Part shown: one piece after another, positions 32,600 to 45,863 of the stretch
How the letters are laid out: each line of letters starts with the position of its first letter
Position numbering within the stretch: the first letter of the stretch is position 1
Source of the DNA: Eleusine coracana subsp. coracana
Lineage: Eukaryota; Streptophyta; Magnoliopsida; Poales; Poaceae
NCBI GenBank assembly: GCA_032690845.1
Contig: CM064426.1
Span: forward strand, 72,838,403 to 72,902,402
Length of the DNA stretch: 64,000 bases
Direction: 5' to 3'
The notes under the pieces: generated by a model
Told to the model about the DNA's origin: nothing
Database searches by the model: none
The model's input: the letters and a program-made list of their open reading frames with translations, nothing else
Program-made: the position numbers and the translations under genes

Positions 32600-34420
32600 A
32601 TCTATGAAATAGTATCCACTTTGTTTCATAATTATGTGGTTTTTGTTTCTAACTTCCTAAGGAAGTATGCAATTTCTTATATTTATTTTAGCACTAGATT
32701 ATACCATTTCTACTAATATATGCATATTTTTGCTAATGGTTTAGTGTAACTAAAATCTCATTGGAGTTTATAATATATTAAAATATTATTACATCCTACC
32801 ATACATATTAATTAGTCATGTTATATAGTCCATTTGTACCTCCACTTCATTATCTCTAGGGGTCCAACAAGAGACATTATTGACATAGTCGAGATGACAA
32901 CGACAAATGCATAAAGGGTGCCTTCTTTCCATGTGGTCCTAGCTGCCTGGTGCTACTATGTTCCTTTGATTCCTTGGTGGGAATAAACAGTTAGACTTAC
33001 ATTTTCTAACTAGGGTTAAAGTGAGTGATTTTTTTGTTCATATCCAACTAATAAATGTATGTGATGTTTATAATTTTTTTCTCAATATCCACAAAAAAAA
33101 AGACTACATTGTTGCCACGCACAGGAGGATTCAGTTTTCTAGAAAAATAAGGCCGTGTTAAAAATGTTCCAACTCAACATCAACATAAATGAAAGGTCCC
33201 ATGTTTTTATGCCATAATTGCTAAATTTAATTACCTAAAAATATCAAGTAAAATAATTAAGTTTGCTTATTTGCGATCAGATCACTAACACCATTTCCCA
33301 CGTTTCCTTCTCGAATTTTATGTCGAAATGGTAAGTTGGTGAACTGAAAATTAATCGTACTCTAAGCTAACCAAAGAGCACATAGACACAAGCTTTACGC
33401 ATCTCACAGTACTTATCTTTGCACTGTGTAGCCACGACAACGATTGATATTGATACCACTGCTAGTCTGTTTATTTCCTTTTGACCCAGACACTACTAAA
33501 GAAATGTCTCGTTGAACCATCTCCAAGTCCGTCAAAAAAAAAAGGAAAAAAGAAAAAGAAAAAGAAGATACAAGCTTACCGTTAAATAAACCAATCAAGT
33601 CCTTTAAGAAAAATCCACTCTGCACTAAATTAGAGAAGCACTACCGTTAAATAAATGAAATATTAATCACTATCTCGCACATGGTTCAGGGAACGGACAG
33701 AACCGAACTGGAAAGAAGTGCACAGATTGTCAAAAAAATCCACGTGATGGTGACAAATATCCTCAGCATGGAGGACAGGACTGACGGTAACATCTGCCGA
33801 CCGAGCAATTGAATTACTAAAATTCGACTGATGAATTGTTTTTGTAGATCTGTTCCTCTAGAAAGCCACTGCACAGAAACCTGGTCAAATGGGACACTGA
33901 TCTACAGAAGAGTGCGCGACACTTGTCTAGAAGGAGCAGAGCTATATTTGTGAGGGCGGCAGTGGCATCAGCATCTTGTGATGCCTGGTGCGACAGGTGC
34001 CCGTTGCATGTAGTCCACTCTCGCACTGCAGAGTTGCAAGGAATCGAAACTGTGCGTTGGTGACAAAAAGGCGATGAGCTATCACAGTCCGTCACCGTCG
34101 AGTGGGCGAGAGAGGGAGGGAGATGCTGCGCATGCGTGGTGTACGCACGTGTGGGATTATTTTGGCTGTGCCCTTTGCCTGCCACGGGGAACAAACACAC
34201 GCATGATCTGGCTGACAGGAATACTGTTTGTCTCTCTCTGCTCATTAGAATGAAGAAGATTCATGGCACATGGCAGGCAGCGCACAGAGACCAACTGATT
34301 TCCTTGTTTTCTATAGAGAGGAAAAAAGGAAACAAGGGATAAGATAACATGCCAATGAGTAACATAGGTTTGGGATCTCGGGGAGCAGTTGCCACCTCGA
34401 TGGAAGCAAATACTAAGAGG
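32600..34420. other. AT-rich intergenic DNA
   Basis: AT-rich sequence with a purine-rich tract at about 33533-33570 and scattered short frames. No gene, and no element with matched ends, was recognised. Confidence 0.5.
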
Positions 34421-34431
34421 GCTACGCCAGG

Positions 34432-34626
34432 CAGGGATTGAAATCTCGATTTTTTTCCCGACAAAATTAGACCGGAATTTCGTACTTTCTGACCAGTATC
34501 CTGAATTGCTATAGTAAATAGGATCGGGATTTAGCGGAATCCCGGTCTCCCGATGAAATCGGTCCGGATCGGGATTTTCGAAAACCGTGAAAACCGGTCG
34601 GGATCCGACTAGGATTTTAATCCCTG
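34432..34626. mobile_element. hAT-like MITE, 195 bp
   Basis: Terminal inverted repeats CAGGGATTGAAATC and the inverse of CAGGGATTAAAATC. The flanks ACGCCAGG (34424-34431) and ATGTCAGG (34627-34634) match at six of eight positions, differing only by C-to-T changes, which fits an aged 8-bp hAT target duplication. The interior repeats CGGGAT and ACCGG words. Confidence 0.72.
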
Positions 34627-34639
34627 ATGTCAGGAGTTT

Positions 34640-35760
34640 TATTAGAATTAAATAAGGTGTCACATGAGTAAAAGAGATGATATGACGTAGCAATTAATAT
34701 AAAACTAGGCAAATGATTTTATAGGGATAAAACTCATTTGGCACTATTTCATAGGTATGAAACTCCACTGAAACTCCTATTGAGAACATAAAGTTTCATC
34801 CAAATATATTTTGACTAATCTTAATGTTATAAATAGATGTTAATTTAATACTATAATTTATATGTAAAAATCATAAAATAAAACTATGCATTTAGAGAGA
34901 CTATTTTATACATCAATCTAAATCTTTAAATCTGATATGAAAACTATAAAATGAAACTATACATTAAGACTCGGCTAAAATGAATAGATACTGAAAGACA
35001 TCATCCATTCCATTCCATGTGGTGTCCAGGCAAGCGTGTTCGCTGCGGATGAATTGTTTACGACCATAGATTGGATCGGTAGAGCAGTAGCACATCACCT
35101 CACCTACTGCTGACGAATTTGCGTGGAAACGCGGGTAAAGGAGAATGTGAAGGGAGTCAAACCCGGCGGCGGCTGCTTCCATGAGCATCAGCACCACTGG
35201 ACCATCAGTCGATGATCACTCGCGAGCTCACCACCGCTCGAGTGATGCTGGATCGGATGGGAGTGAGCTGAGCAGCCCAAAAAAAAAAGCAGCAGACTCG
35301 ACTCCTGCTGCGGCCGGCGATGTCGTCTTCGCCAGTTCGCCATCGCTGGGCGGCTGCTCAGTTGCTGCCGCTTCATCACTTGTCTTCTCCTCAGCTCTGC
35401 CACCCACCCGAAATTCAGTGGAGTGACGCCCACAGCCAGACTTCAGTGGCCGTTGATGGAGACACGCCCTTCTGTCTTTCTACGGATCGTGCTGCTCGTG
35501 CACGCGCGCCACGAATGTGTATATTTTTCTGTTTCTCTGTTTAGTGCGTAGCATATATCGAAACCAAAAGCAAAATCTCCCATTTTTCTTCTCTGAAACA
35601 ATGAACCAGCAACAGAGTGGTGGGAATCCGTCACTCTATACCATTGTTAACTTGGACATATTTCTATCAGATTTATGTTCATGTAATGGGCCAAAGATGG
35701 AAGTAATATTGTACTAGGATGCAGTTCGAGGATTATTACAACTGGCCGTGACATGGTAAC
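34640..35760. other. intergenic DNA, no gene recognised
   Basis: AT-rich to 35000, then a GC-richer patch at 35160-35520 with open frames of up to about 80 codons on both strands. None has a family signature. The patch could be a promoter-like or exon relic, but I cannot support a gene. Confidence 0.4.
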
Positions 35761-35764
35761 GAGC

Positions 35765-36075
35765 TATGTTTAGTTGATTTAAAAGTTATCAACAATATCT
35801 CTTAAACCATATACCATTTTATTAATCTGTTTGAATTATCATACTCCTTATAATTAAATCTATAAAACTAGATCAAACTTGACTATATTATATTTAAAAA
35901 TATATTATTTTAAAAAATATATAGTATACCCTACATGTCATGGATAAAAGGGAATAAATTTTGATAAAATTGTAACCCAAACATCAGTTTACCAATTATT
36001 TGGCGCTACCCACATTTTGGTTTTACCAAATTTTGAAAAGGTAAACATGGGGCACGAACCAAACATACCATAAGT
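35765..36075. mobile_element. possible Tourist-like MITE
   Basis: GCTATGTTTAGTTG at the left faces the inverse of GGTATGTTTGGTTCG at the right across an AT-rich 300-bp interior. This is the GGN-TGTTTGGTT type of Harbinger terminus. The target duplication is not clean. Confidence 0.45.
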
Positions 36076-36381
36076 ACTATGCTAGCAGCAAGCACTGGAC
36101 CCTCGGCTGTCTACTAGCTACAGCATTGTGACTCAGCTTTCAGTGCACTCACCAGTGAGATTGACCTCGCCCTGCTTTCTTACTCGCCTGCTTTCAGTGC
36201 CCTCTCCACTCCGGTCCGATTGTGCATCGGTCACTGATCCAGTGAAACATGTGTTTCAACCATTGCCTTTTCATTTATCTTTGACCGAGCCACCTCAATC
36301 ATCAGATAACGACGACCACCAACTATTGGTAAAAGACTTTGTGCATACCACCGTGACTGTTCATTTTCCAAGCTGGCCAGA

Positions 36382-37136
36382 TATCAGCCTCAACTCTTCA
36401 TCGTCGCTGCCACAGACGCCAGAAACCGACAAAATTCAGCGGCGTTGTGTCCTGTTTATCTCCTTGCTGTTCTGTTCCATACTTCCCCATTTTTGGTGCA
36501 CCGAATTTGCCTAATCATTTTTTATTAAACTTCTCTTGGGTTGGCAAGAATGGACAACTCAAGACAAAAAAAAAAAACAAATGAACACACATGTATGATT
36601 TGAGCTTTTTCTTGAAAAGATGCATCATAGATAAATCCTTATTTTTTTTTGAAAAAAAAAGAACTTGTTTGTTGTCAGCTCTCATCCGTCCCCATGCATG
36701 GAAGCAAATGAAGCAAAGTCCGGTGCTTACTGATTGCAACTTTGTAAACAGAACGCTTTGCAAGCTTTATCAGCCTCAACTCTTCATCGTCGGTGCCAGG
36801 CACACGCCGGAAACAGACAAAATTCAGCCGCGTTGTGTCCTATTTTTCTCCTAGCTGTTCTGTTCCATGCATGCCAATTTTTGGTGCACCGAATTTGCCT
36901 AATCATTGTATATTAAATTTCTCTTGGGTTGGCAAGAATGGACAACTGAAGAAAAAAGAAACAAATGAACACATGTATGATTTGAGTTTTCTGTTGAAAA
37001 GATGCATCATAGGCAAATCCTTCCTTAAAAAAAACATATTTATTTTCAGCTCTCAGCCGTGCCCGTGTATGGAAGCAAATTAAGCAAGCTCCGGTGCTTA
37101 TTGATTACACTTTGTGCTACCACGCTTTGCAAGTTT
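36382..37136 (+). repeat. tandem duplication (about 386 + 369 bp) in the RLK7-like promoter
   Basis: Copy 1 is 36382-36767 and copy 2 is 36768-37136. Shared blocks: TATCAGCCTCAACTCTTCAT, GACAAAATTCAGC, TTTTTGGTGCACCGAATTTG, TCTCTTGGGTTGGCAAGAAT, AAGATGCATCATAG, ATGGAAGCAAAT and CGCTTTGCAAG. The second copy ends about 280 bp before the start codon at 37417, so any cis-elements here are doubled. A TATATA-like word lies near 37146. Confidence 0.88.
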
Positions 37137-37416
37137 ATTATTGTTATATACTCCTAGTGCCCCTTTCGTCCGCACTAAATTAACAACAGCTACAGCTCCC
37201 ACATAATCCAAGATCTTTCTGTGTAATCCGATCGAAGAAAACATCATTAGTAGTAGCGCTTTGCAGGTGTGCAGCTACACTTTCTCCTCTCTACCACTAG
37301 CAGCAGAGTAGCAGCGAAAGGCCAAGCCGACCTGCCATAAAACCAGTCAACCTGAGTGTCTCCAAGGAAAGGAGAGGAACCATCCAAGCGTCCGTCCTCC
37401 ATCTCTATCCCCCGCC

Positions 37417-40400
37417 ATGCCACCCGCCGCCCGGCACCTCCTCCTCCTCCTCTACCTCCTGGCCGCCGTGGCGTCCACCGCCGGCGCCGCCGAGGTGGAC
37501 GCCCTCCTCGCCTTCAAGCGCGCCCTCACCACCATCCCGCCGGATGCCGCGGGCTTCTTCGCCACGTGGGACGGCGCCGCGGCCTCCCCCTGCAAGTTCA
37601 CCGGCGTCGCCTGCGACCCGCGCGGCCGCGTCACCGCCGTCTCCGTGCGCGTCCAGGGCGTCGCTTCGAAATCCGTGCCCTTCGACGACATCTGCTCCTC
37701 GCTGCCGGCCCTCACCACGCTCGCCCTGCCGGAGAACGCGCTCGCCGGAGACATCGCCGGCGTGGTCGCCTGCACCAATCTCCAGGAGCTCACCCTATCG
37801 TTCAACGGATTCACCGGACCCGTGCCGGACTTTTCTCCGTTGAAGAACCTGCGAATTCTGAACATCTCATCGACCAGCCTCGCCGGCGCGTTCCCATGGA
37901 AATCTCTGCTCTCCATGCCGCACCTCACCGTCCTCTCGCTCGGCGACAACCCGTTCCTCAAGCCGACGCCCGCGTTCCCCGACGAGGTCACCAAGCTCAC
38001 CAACCTCACCGCGCTGTACATGTCTGCCGCGAACATCGGCGGCGCGATCCCGGCGGCGATCGGCGACCTCACCAACCTCGTCGACCTCGAGCTCTCCGAC
38101 AACAACCTCCACGGCGCGATCCCACCGGAGATCACGAAGCTGACCAACCTCCAGTACCTCGAGCTGTACAACAACTCCCTCACCGGCGCGCTCCCCGCTG
38201 GGTTCGGCCAGCTGACGAAGCTGCAGTACCTGGACGCGTCCATGAACAAGCTCACGGGAAGCCTCGCCGAGGTGCGTACCCTGACGCGTCTCGTCTCCCT
38301 GCAGCTCTTCTACAACGGGTTCACGGGGCACGTCCCGCCGGAGCTAGGCGAGTTCAGGGACCTGGTGAACCTGTCGCTGTACAACAACAACCTCACCGGC
38401 GAGCTGCCACAGAGCCTCGGCCGCTGGGCCCAGTTCAACTTCATCGACGTGTCCACCAACAGTCTCACCGGGCCCATCCCGCCGGACATGTGCAAGCAGG
38501 GCACCATGCTGAAGCTGCTCATCCTCGAGAACAAATTCTCCGGCGAGATCCCGGCGAGCTACGCGAGCTGCACCACGCTGCAGCGGTTCAGGGTCAGCAA
38601 GAACAACCTCTCCGGCGCGGTGCCCGAGGGGATCTGGGCGCTGCCGGCGGTGAACGTGATCGACCTCGAGGGGAACCGGTTCAGTGGCGGGATCGGCGAC
38701 GGGGTCGGGAAAGCCAAGGCGCTGACGATCCTGCGTTTGGCGGGGAACCATTTCACTGGTGCCATACCGGCAGCGATCGGCGGCGCGTCGAACCTCGAGG
38801 TCGTCGACGTGTCCAACAATGGTCTCACCGGAGAGGTACCGGAGAGCGTCGGCAAGCTGTCCCGTCTGGGCAGCCTCGACATTTCGCAGAATTCCATGGT
38901 CGGGCCCATCCCGGCTAGCATCGGCGCCTGCTCCGCGCTCAGCACCGTCAATTTCGCGCGGAACAAGATTGATGGGGTGATCCCGGACGAGTTGGGCGAT
39001 CTGCCGCGGCTCAATTCGCTGGATTTGTCGGGGAACAGGCTCTCCGGCGGCGTGCCGGCCAGCCTCGCCGGCCTCAAGCTCAGCTTCCTCAACCTGTCGG
39101 ATAATAAGCTCGTGGGTCCCGTGCCGGAGCCGCTCGCCATCGCGGCGTACGGCGAGAGCTTCCTGGGCAACCCCGGGCTCTGCGCCACCAATGGACACTT
39201 CCTCCGCCGGTGCTCGCCGACGGGCACCGACGGCGCGAACAAGGCGCGCACGGTCGTCACCTGCGTGCTGGCCGCCATGGCCGTGCTCCTCGCGTTGCTC
39301 GGCGCGGTCATGTACCTCAACAAGAAGAAGAAGGCTGCTAATAAGCTTGGCGGTGTTGGCGGCAAGGTGTTGTGGAACAAGAAGGGGTCGTGGGATCTTA
39401 AGTCGTTCCGCGTGCTGGCGTTCGACGAGCGCGACATCGTTGCCGGCGTGCGCGACGAGAACCTCATCGGCAGCGGCGGGTCCGGGAACGTGTACCGCGT
39501 CAAGCTCGGCGACGGCGCCGTCGTCGCCGTCAAGCACGTCACGCGCCACGCCGCGCCGGCGGCGACCTCGACCACCGCGGCGAGCGCCACCATGCTGCCA
39601 CGGTCGAAATCGACCACCAATAAGACGTCGGCGCGGTGGTGCCGGGAGTTCGACGCGGAGGTGGGGACGCTGAGCAGGATCCGTCACGTGAACGTGGTGA
39701 AGCTGCTGTGCAGCATCACCAGCGACGACGGCGCGGCGAGCCTGCTGGTGTACGAGCACCTCCCCAACGGCAGCCTCTATGACCGCCTCCACTCGGACGG
39801 GCTCGGACTGGGCCTGAGCTGGGCCGACCGCCACGACATCGCCGTCGGCGCGGCCCGCGGGCTCGAGTACCTCCACCACGGGTGCGACCGGCCCATCCTC
39901 CACCGCGACGTCAAGTCCAGCAACATCCTCCTCGACGAGGCGTTCAAGCCCCGCATCGCAGACTTTGGGCTCGCCAAGATCATCAATAGCTCCTCCTCCT
40001 CCGGTGCCGGTAACGGTAACGACTCCTCCTCCGCCGGCGTCGTCGCGGGAACGCTAGGGTACATGGCGCCAGGTAGCTGCTTTTCTTTCATTCCGTACCA
40101 CGTAATTAATTTATTGAATGCTACCAGTAAATGGTTGTTCTTGTCGGAAGGACGTACATGCTAATTACTAGTACATGGTTGATTGTTGCAGAGTACGCGT
40201 ACACGTGGAAGGTGACGGAGAAGAGCGACGTGTACAGCTTCGGCGTGGTACTGCTGGAGCTGGTGACGGGGCGGCGGCCGATCCAGGCGGAGGACGGCGG
40301 CGGCGGCAATAAGGACCTCGTCGACTGGGTGGCGCGGCGCCTCGACACCAGAGACAAGGTCGTCTCCCTCATCGACGAGCGGATCACGGAGGACTGGGCG

Positions 40401-40580
40401 AAGGAGGAGGCGGTCAGGGTGCTGCGGGTCGCCGTGCTCTGCACCAGCCGCGCGCCGTCGATGAGGCCTTCCATGCGCACCGTCGTGCAGATGCTCGAGG
40501 ACGCCGCCGTCGGCAGGGAGTACACTGCTGCTGCACTCGCGCAGGCAGGGAAGCTACTCCAGGTCAAGGTCGTCACCTAA
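37417..40580 (+). CDS. LRR receptor-like kinase, RLK7/HAIKU2 type (LRR subfamily XI)
   Basis: Predicted plasma-membrane peptide receptor with Ser/Thr kinase activity. Exons 37417-40072 and 40192-40580 (intron 40073-40191, GT-AG, inside the activation-segment APE codon), 1,014 residues. Order: signal peptide 1-26; N-terminal cap with CKFTGVAC; about 20 LRRs to residue 570; transmembrane segment about 610-632; kinase with glycine loop GSGGSGNVY near 683, Lys of VAVKHV near 704, HRDVKSSN near 829, DFGLAKI near 849, APEYAY at 885. It is an RD kinase with all key residues. FPWKSL, DMCKQG and TLQRFRVSKNNL in the ectodomain match RLK7/HAIKU2. In Arabidopsis, RLK7 perceives PIP peptides in defence and HAIKU2 controls endosperm and seed size; which role applies here is unknown. 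A truncated relative lies at 15196-16683 on the other strand. Confidence 0.93.
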
Positions 40581-40637
40581 ACCCTTAGATGCATGCGCAC
40601 TTGGTCTTGAGGCGCTGAATATTTGTAGTATATACAG

Positions 40638-41206
40638 TTACCGTCGTAGAGGATTCTTCAGGACAGAGAATTGAAGCTGCTGTTTCAGGTCCATGCAGGT
40701 GTATAGCAGTGAAACTATTTACAGAAGAAGAAGAATTACCCAAGCAGTCTGTAACTATCGTTTCTCCAGATGTAATACCAGTAAGATAGGCAGTTTTGTA
40801 ATCATTCAGGGGTCAATTTGAATGCACCAAGTAGTTCTTGGCTCCTCATCTGTCTGTACCAAACATTCTCCCTGGACAGCAATGGTCCAGCTCGTTCTCT
40901 GCAGGACAAAAAAAAAGGGCACAACATTATAGGTACTACACTACCGTATTATAGAGGACTTTTCATGACAGAGAAGCTGTTTCAGGTCAATCCAGGTGTA
41001 GCACTGAAACTATTTACAAATGACTAATAATTACCCAAAGCAGCCTGCGCTGTCATTTTCTACGCAGTTTTGTTATCCTTGGGAGGCCAATTCGAATGCA
41101 GCAAGTAATTCTTGGCTCCTCATCTTTCTGTACCAAACATTCTCCATGGACTCCACTGGTCCAGCTCGTTCTCTGCAGGACAAAAAAACGGCACAAGATT
41201 CTGCAG
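40638..41206 (+). repeat. tandem duplication 3' of the RLK7-like gene
   Basis: Two copies of about 270-300 bp (about 40638-40930 and 40938-41206). Shared blocks: CAGGTGTA(TA)GCA(G)TGAAACTATTTACA, AATTACCCAA, TTCTTGGCTCCTCATCT, CTGTACCAAACATTCTCC, TCCAGCTCGTTCTCTGCAGG followed by an A-run and GGCACAA. The first copy begins within 60 bp of the stop codon, so the 3' UTR probably includes it. Confidence 0.85.
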
Positions 41207-41209
41207 AAG

Positions 41210-44200
41210 TTCACATAAGGAAAGACAAGCAGCCATCCGACTGTATTCACACGCTAACAGCTCTTTGAGCAATTCAGTTCGGAATTGGTTTCGTAAGAAT
41301 AACGGTGGCGTCCTTATCGCCGCGGTTGCTTTCATCGCCCCGGGAATCGCTGCAGGGATGAGTCCACGTTTTAATACAAGGCAGCGACTTTGTGGTATAC
41401 GGATACTGTACTGCCCTAAGACCCGGGGATTGTCTTGGTAGATGCAGAGGATTTATGACGAGTTCTTGCCCCCACAATGATAAGGTGATCCATGATAATT
41501 GCTGCAGGTATTTTTAGGTGCACGCATGCGTAGCTGGCATGCAGTTTTTTTACTTCTGAGGTTGCTGTCCAAACCCTGATTTTCTGCATGTCCGCGGATT
41601 TCTTTGTTGCAACTTGCAGACTCCTGATCTGCCCACTGTTTATTGGCCATTTTAGAACAAGTTATGTTTTAGAAATGGTTGCTTCATCTCATTCTACAAT
41701 TCCTTCCTCATTTTGAAGAGGAAAAGATGTTCTTATTCTGAAATTTGGTTCAACTCTGACAAATATTGTCCGATTTAGTACATGTGCGCAAAATTGAAAC
41801 TAATGCCAGTTACCAGACTGTCCTCTGCTAACTCGCCAAACTAATAGCTACTCTAGTAACACCTCAGTATGTATTATATGTCTGATGAAGAAGGGCAATT
41901 CAGGTGTTACTCAAGTTCAGAGTAGTTAATCAGGTGTTAATCGAATCAGAGCAGCCACAAGAAGTTTCTTGCAAGCGGGCTGATACAGATGAAAGATGAT
42001 ATTGAGGCCTTCTTTATCTTATAGCAATTTGTGTTGAAATGGGTTCAGCGGTGGTCGCGTTCGGGTTTTCTTCGGAACCCATGTCGAGTAAATTTTGAGT
42101 CCGTAACAGATTTTGTAGGTGCTAAATTAAACGACCGGGCCAGTCCGAGATGTTACCTGGGTTTGTACCATGAGTGGGCCTACAGAGTGTGTCCCGAAAT
42201 TGGCCTGCAAGGAATGGGCCAGTTACGTGATAAGTTTGAGCCATTGAGGATAGTGGGCCAATTCTCCGTAATGTCACACTTTTTTCTTAGCAATGGTCAT
42301 TTAATGGCTGTGGGCTTTACTAGCCCATCTAAACATTTTTGGGCAGCCTACACAACCACTATTCGCCGAGTTGCGGAGTTTGTTTTGTTTGGTTAGTACT
42401 TAGTACTAACAGAGAAAGCCTGCCCGAGCCAAACAATCACTATTATAATAAATATTTTTTGCAAGTATGTAAACGGTCTTATTGAGGGACAACTATGAGT
42501 GCTAATTACTGGTAAAATAAGTGACAGGTGTTATGTCCATCACTAAAGCCGTACTACTGCCCGCCAGCAAAAAAAAAAAAAACCACACCAATACGTGTTG
42601 GTCGTTGCTTCCAAACCATAACTCTCTCTGTTCAATGACAGGTTTCTATTGGATGCGGACGAAGGTCCGTCGCAGTTCGATGCCCATGAAAGATGACTTC
42701 TCGTGCACCGGATCTCTCTCGATCCTTTGAGAAGCCCGGTGGGATTGGAAAGCGAAGACATCGGATTCAAATCGGACGGTAGTGTAAGATAGTATAACAG
42801 TGTTTTTAGCCTCTGTACATCTCTAGGATTATAGAGATATAGAGATTAACTAATATTGAATTTGAAAGGACAAATAAAACGATGTGTTACATAAATTTGT
42901 TATAAAAGCTACCTACCGATACGACACATATATAAGATGCTCTAAAATTTATTTTCAAGCGCAAGGTGCAACTTCAGATACACCCATTGTATATATCAAG
43001 CGTTGACTCATGAATGAAAAACCATGCAACTTCGTGGGATTGCCCTTCAAAAGGAGTATTCATTCTCCACCCACTAGCTATAAGCTAATGCCATATGACA
43101 GTGTTTTCACCTTGTTAATGGCTGTAATCATTTCTTCTTTTTATTAAAGGCGTTAAATCTTTTAACCTACTAATAAACATTTTAGAGGGTGATGAAAAAA
43201 GAGATTTACCATGTCATACCTAACTTGTCCATTGGATAATGTCCTACTATTTATCTTCTTACTATGATAATGTCCTACTATTTATCTTCTTACTATGACA
43301 CACATCCACATATACCACAATCATCGTTCTAGATCACTCACTACCACCAGATAATTTTTTTAGATAATGGGTAAAAGTACCCGGCTTTTACCTCAGTCCA
43401 GGCTATGGCCGGACTACCACCAGATATTAGTGAGACACTATTATAAATTGTAAACTTTCACAACGTAATTCAGGCTCACAACAATTATGATCAGTAAAGG
43501 AGAAATAAGAAAAAAAGAAAGAAAGAAAGAAAGTATATATCGACTCCAGTAGCTTAACGTCTCACGAAAAACGCACTGTAACACTCCCTACAGTGGGTCA
43601 ATCTATGATCCAATCAACTGAGTTATGTTTTTACTAAGATTAAGCCATTGAGTTATCTGGGTAGAATTAAATTTTATCTTTCCTTATATGTGGCGACTCG
43701 TTGTGCGTCAGCTTTTTATTACAAACTAAAATTTGTGGCCTGATCTGCTTATGGACCTAATGCTTTTGGCTAATCAGAGAATGCAACAAACAGATGAGTG
43801 AGAGTGAGTGTACGTTTGAGTAAATAAAGGAATTATTTTGACCTGTCAAGGTCTCCTTTTAATTTCCACCTCACCAGCAGGGTGAGTTTTGTCTAATCAG
43901 AAGTGCTTGCTCCCTTTTGAGTGAGCATCTATGCATCGCCATTCGCCACCTTACTGCACCTCCTTATCCACCATGGATTCCTCCACATGGACCCACAACC
44001 ACCACCACATAATTTGTTCTTCTTTATTTTTGAAACAATTCAGGGATAAACAATTGACTTTGCATGCATTTTATTCTTTCTAAGACAATATTTATTTAGT
44101 TTCAGTATAATGAGGATGGAAAATTTATTCGGTGCTATCCTAACTGATGGAAAGAGAAAAACGTTGGAGCTCACGTGTGCATTCTGACGTTGTGTTGTTC

Positions 44201-44990
44201 TATTCCCATAACTGTACTTCTGTTTTATTTTCTGAACGAAATCTTCTCTTGACATTTTAATAACAGTGCAGAATATGTGCCCACGTCTTGAAAATGTTGG
44301 GTCACTAATGGAGAGGCGCCTAAATTCAGTAAAAATGATTCTTAATCATTAAAGGTTGCAGATATTGTTGACTAACTGACACTTCAGGCAAAGCCAAGAT
44401 CATGCATGGGTAAAATTTTTCCCAAAAGTTTGCGTATCAATTATCGACCTGCGTGCTTTTAGGCTTTACTCCATTTGCCGACTAATATAATACAACGACA
44501 GAAAGTACTGATTCAGTTAATAAACTACCAAGTACAGGCTGAACAGAAAAAAAGATGGAGATATGGCATATGCACACATTGATTATAAAATACTACCTAA
44601 TCAAACACACATCATTCAGGCCACTACTGAAGCAGCAAGCAGTGTGAAGCACAGATCAGTAGCACTCCTGTGACTCACAACTTATAGGAGGTATAATAAC
44701 AAATTGTATTTAGGGGGGGGGGGGGGGAGGGGAGGCTTTACATTTGTCAGCTTGCTGCTTATCCTCCTAAAGTGTGAGCAATGATTGGGATTGGCACTAC
44801 TTGAGGGAGGCTTTGTTCTCTTGTTCCCCACGGGCATTGCAGGATTAGCTGCAGCATTGCACTGATGTCTCTATATGCCTTCACTGTTCTTGCTGCAGTG
44901 CAGTAGTGCTGTGCTGAGAGTGAAGCCTCTCAATGCAAAGCCCTCTAACAGTTGCATCCAATTTCAGCAGAAATGCTACTACCCCTAGCT
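41210..44990. other. intergenic DNA between the two receptor kinases
   Basis: Mostly AT-rich with no supportable gene. It contains a 31-bp tandem duplication (43235-43296), a (GAAA)n stretch near 43515-43535 and a 15-base G run (44713-44727). The stretch near 43370-43410 (GGGTAAAAGTACCCGGC, CAGTCCAGGCTATGGCCGG) resembles the end of a grass retroposon, without proof. Confidence 0.45.
43235..43296. repeat. 31-bp perfect tandem duplication
   Basis: The unit starting GATAATGTCCTACTATTTAT is present twice head to tail (43235-43265 and 43266-43296). Confidence 0.9.
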
Positions 44991-45863
44991 CCATAGCATG
45001 ATGTGGTGTTGGTTATCGTTGACCTCTTCTTTGTGTCAACTCTGAACAGAAACTGGTGAACTGACATGGTTTACTGATCATTTGGCGGTTATACACACAC
45101 CCCTGGAAGTGTGAATGACATTCGGCTCGAGTGTTTCAGAACTGAAAGTTTGTTTACTTTTGGCGTAGAACTAGATGGCTTAATTTGTTTCCAAATTTCC
45201 TCGATACACGTGCACATCCTCAATAAAAAATCGATACGCGTTCGTGGGCATGTTTTTGTTAAAGAAAAAAAAGACACATTTTGGCTTGATGAGTCGTTGA
45301 GTAGTGCTTGCCCGGGTCGGGTTGAGTTGGGCAGGCCCGTGTTAGTGGCACCCAGGCCCAGATGAGGCCCTGCCCTGTTGTTATCATCTGGGCAACCAGT
45401 GGAGAATCTGGGCTTGACTGGACCCGGAGACCTTACTAGCTGAAGCTGTTGCATGCCATTATTTTGACCAGCAGCAGCACTGCACAATGGGTCTGGAGAA
45501 TGTTCCACACTGGAGTGCACTGCAGCTGCAGGTATCAGTCAGCAGTGTGGCTGTCATTAGCAGCATATATCCCCGGCCAAGCGCAAAAGGCAACAAAAAG
45601 CCATGCACCTCTCTCTGTCCGGTGCTCCTCCTGCTTTCTATCATGAGCAGTAGCAATTCCAATTTTCCCTCCACAGATTCCCACTCCAGTTATATACTCC
45701 CTCCGTTTGTGATAGCGCCTCCTCCTCCTCACCATTGCATCGCGCTGCAACAGCATTTGGCTCCTTAGCTTCTTCTTCTTTATCCCTCTCTTGCTTTCAT
45801 CAATCATCAAGAGCAGAACAAGGATAGCAGTTGAGCCCCTTGTTGCTAGTAGTGTGTGGTATT
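44990..45863 (+). other. upstream region of the CEPR1-like gene
   Basis: Contains TATATACTCCCTCCGTTTG near 45692-45710, where a TATATA word overlaps a Stowaway-like terminus (CTCCCTCCGT). No opposite end of a MITE was found, so it may be a relic that supplies core-promoter-like sequence about 165 bp before the start codon. Confidence 0.4.

Noticed and set aside
35181..35544. Ser-rich open frames near 35.2-35.5 kb as a gene
   Set aside because: Three overlapping frames in different phases and strands, with no family resemblance and no clear gene structure.
37356..38918. A 520-codon frame overlapping the RLK7-like gene
   Set aside because: Arg/Pro/His-rich shadow frame of the GC-rich receptor exon, starting without ATG; likewise the long minus-strand frames at 38344-39903 and 47211-48131.
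45831..45863. Upstream extension of the CEPR1-like frame
   Set aside because: The added 11 codons start with TTG and no ATG; ATG 45864 gives a normal signal peptide.
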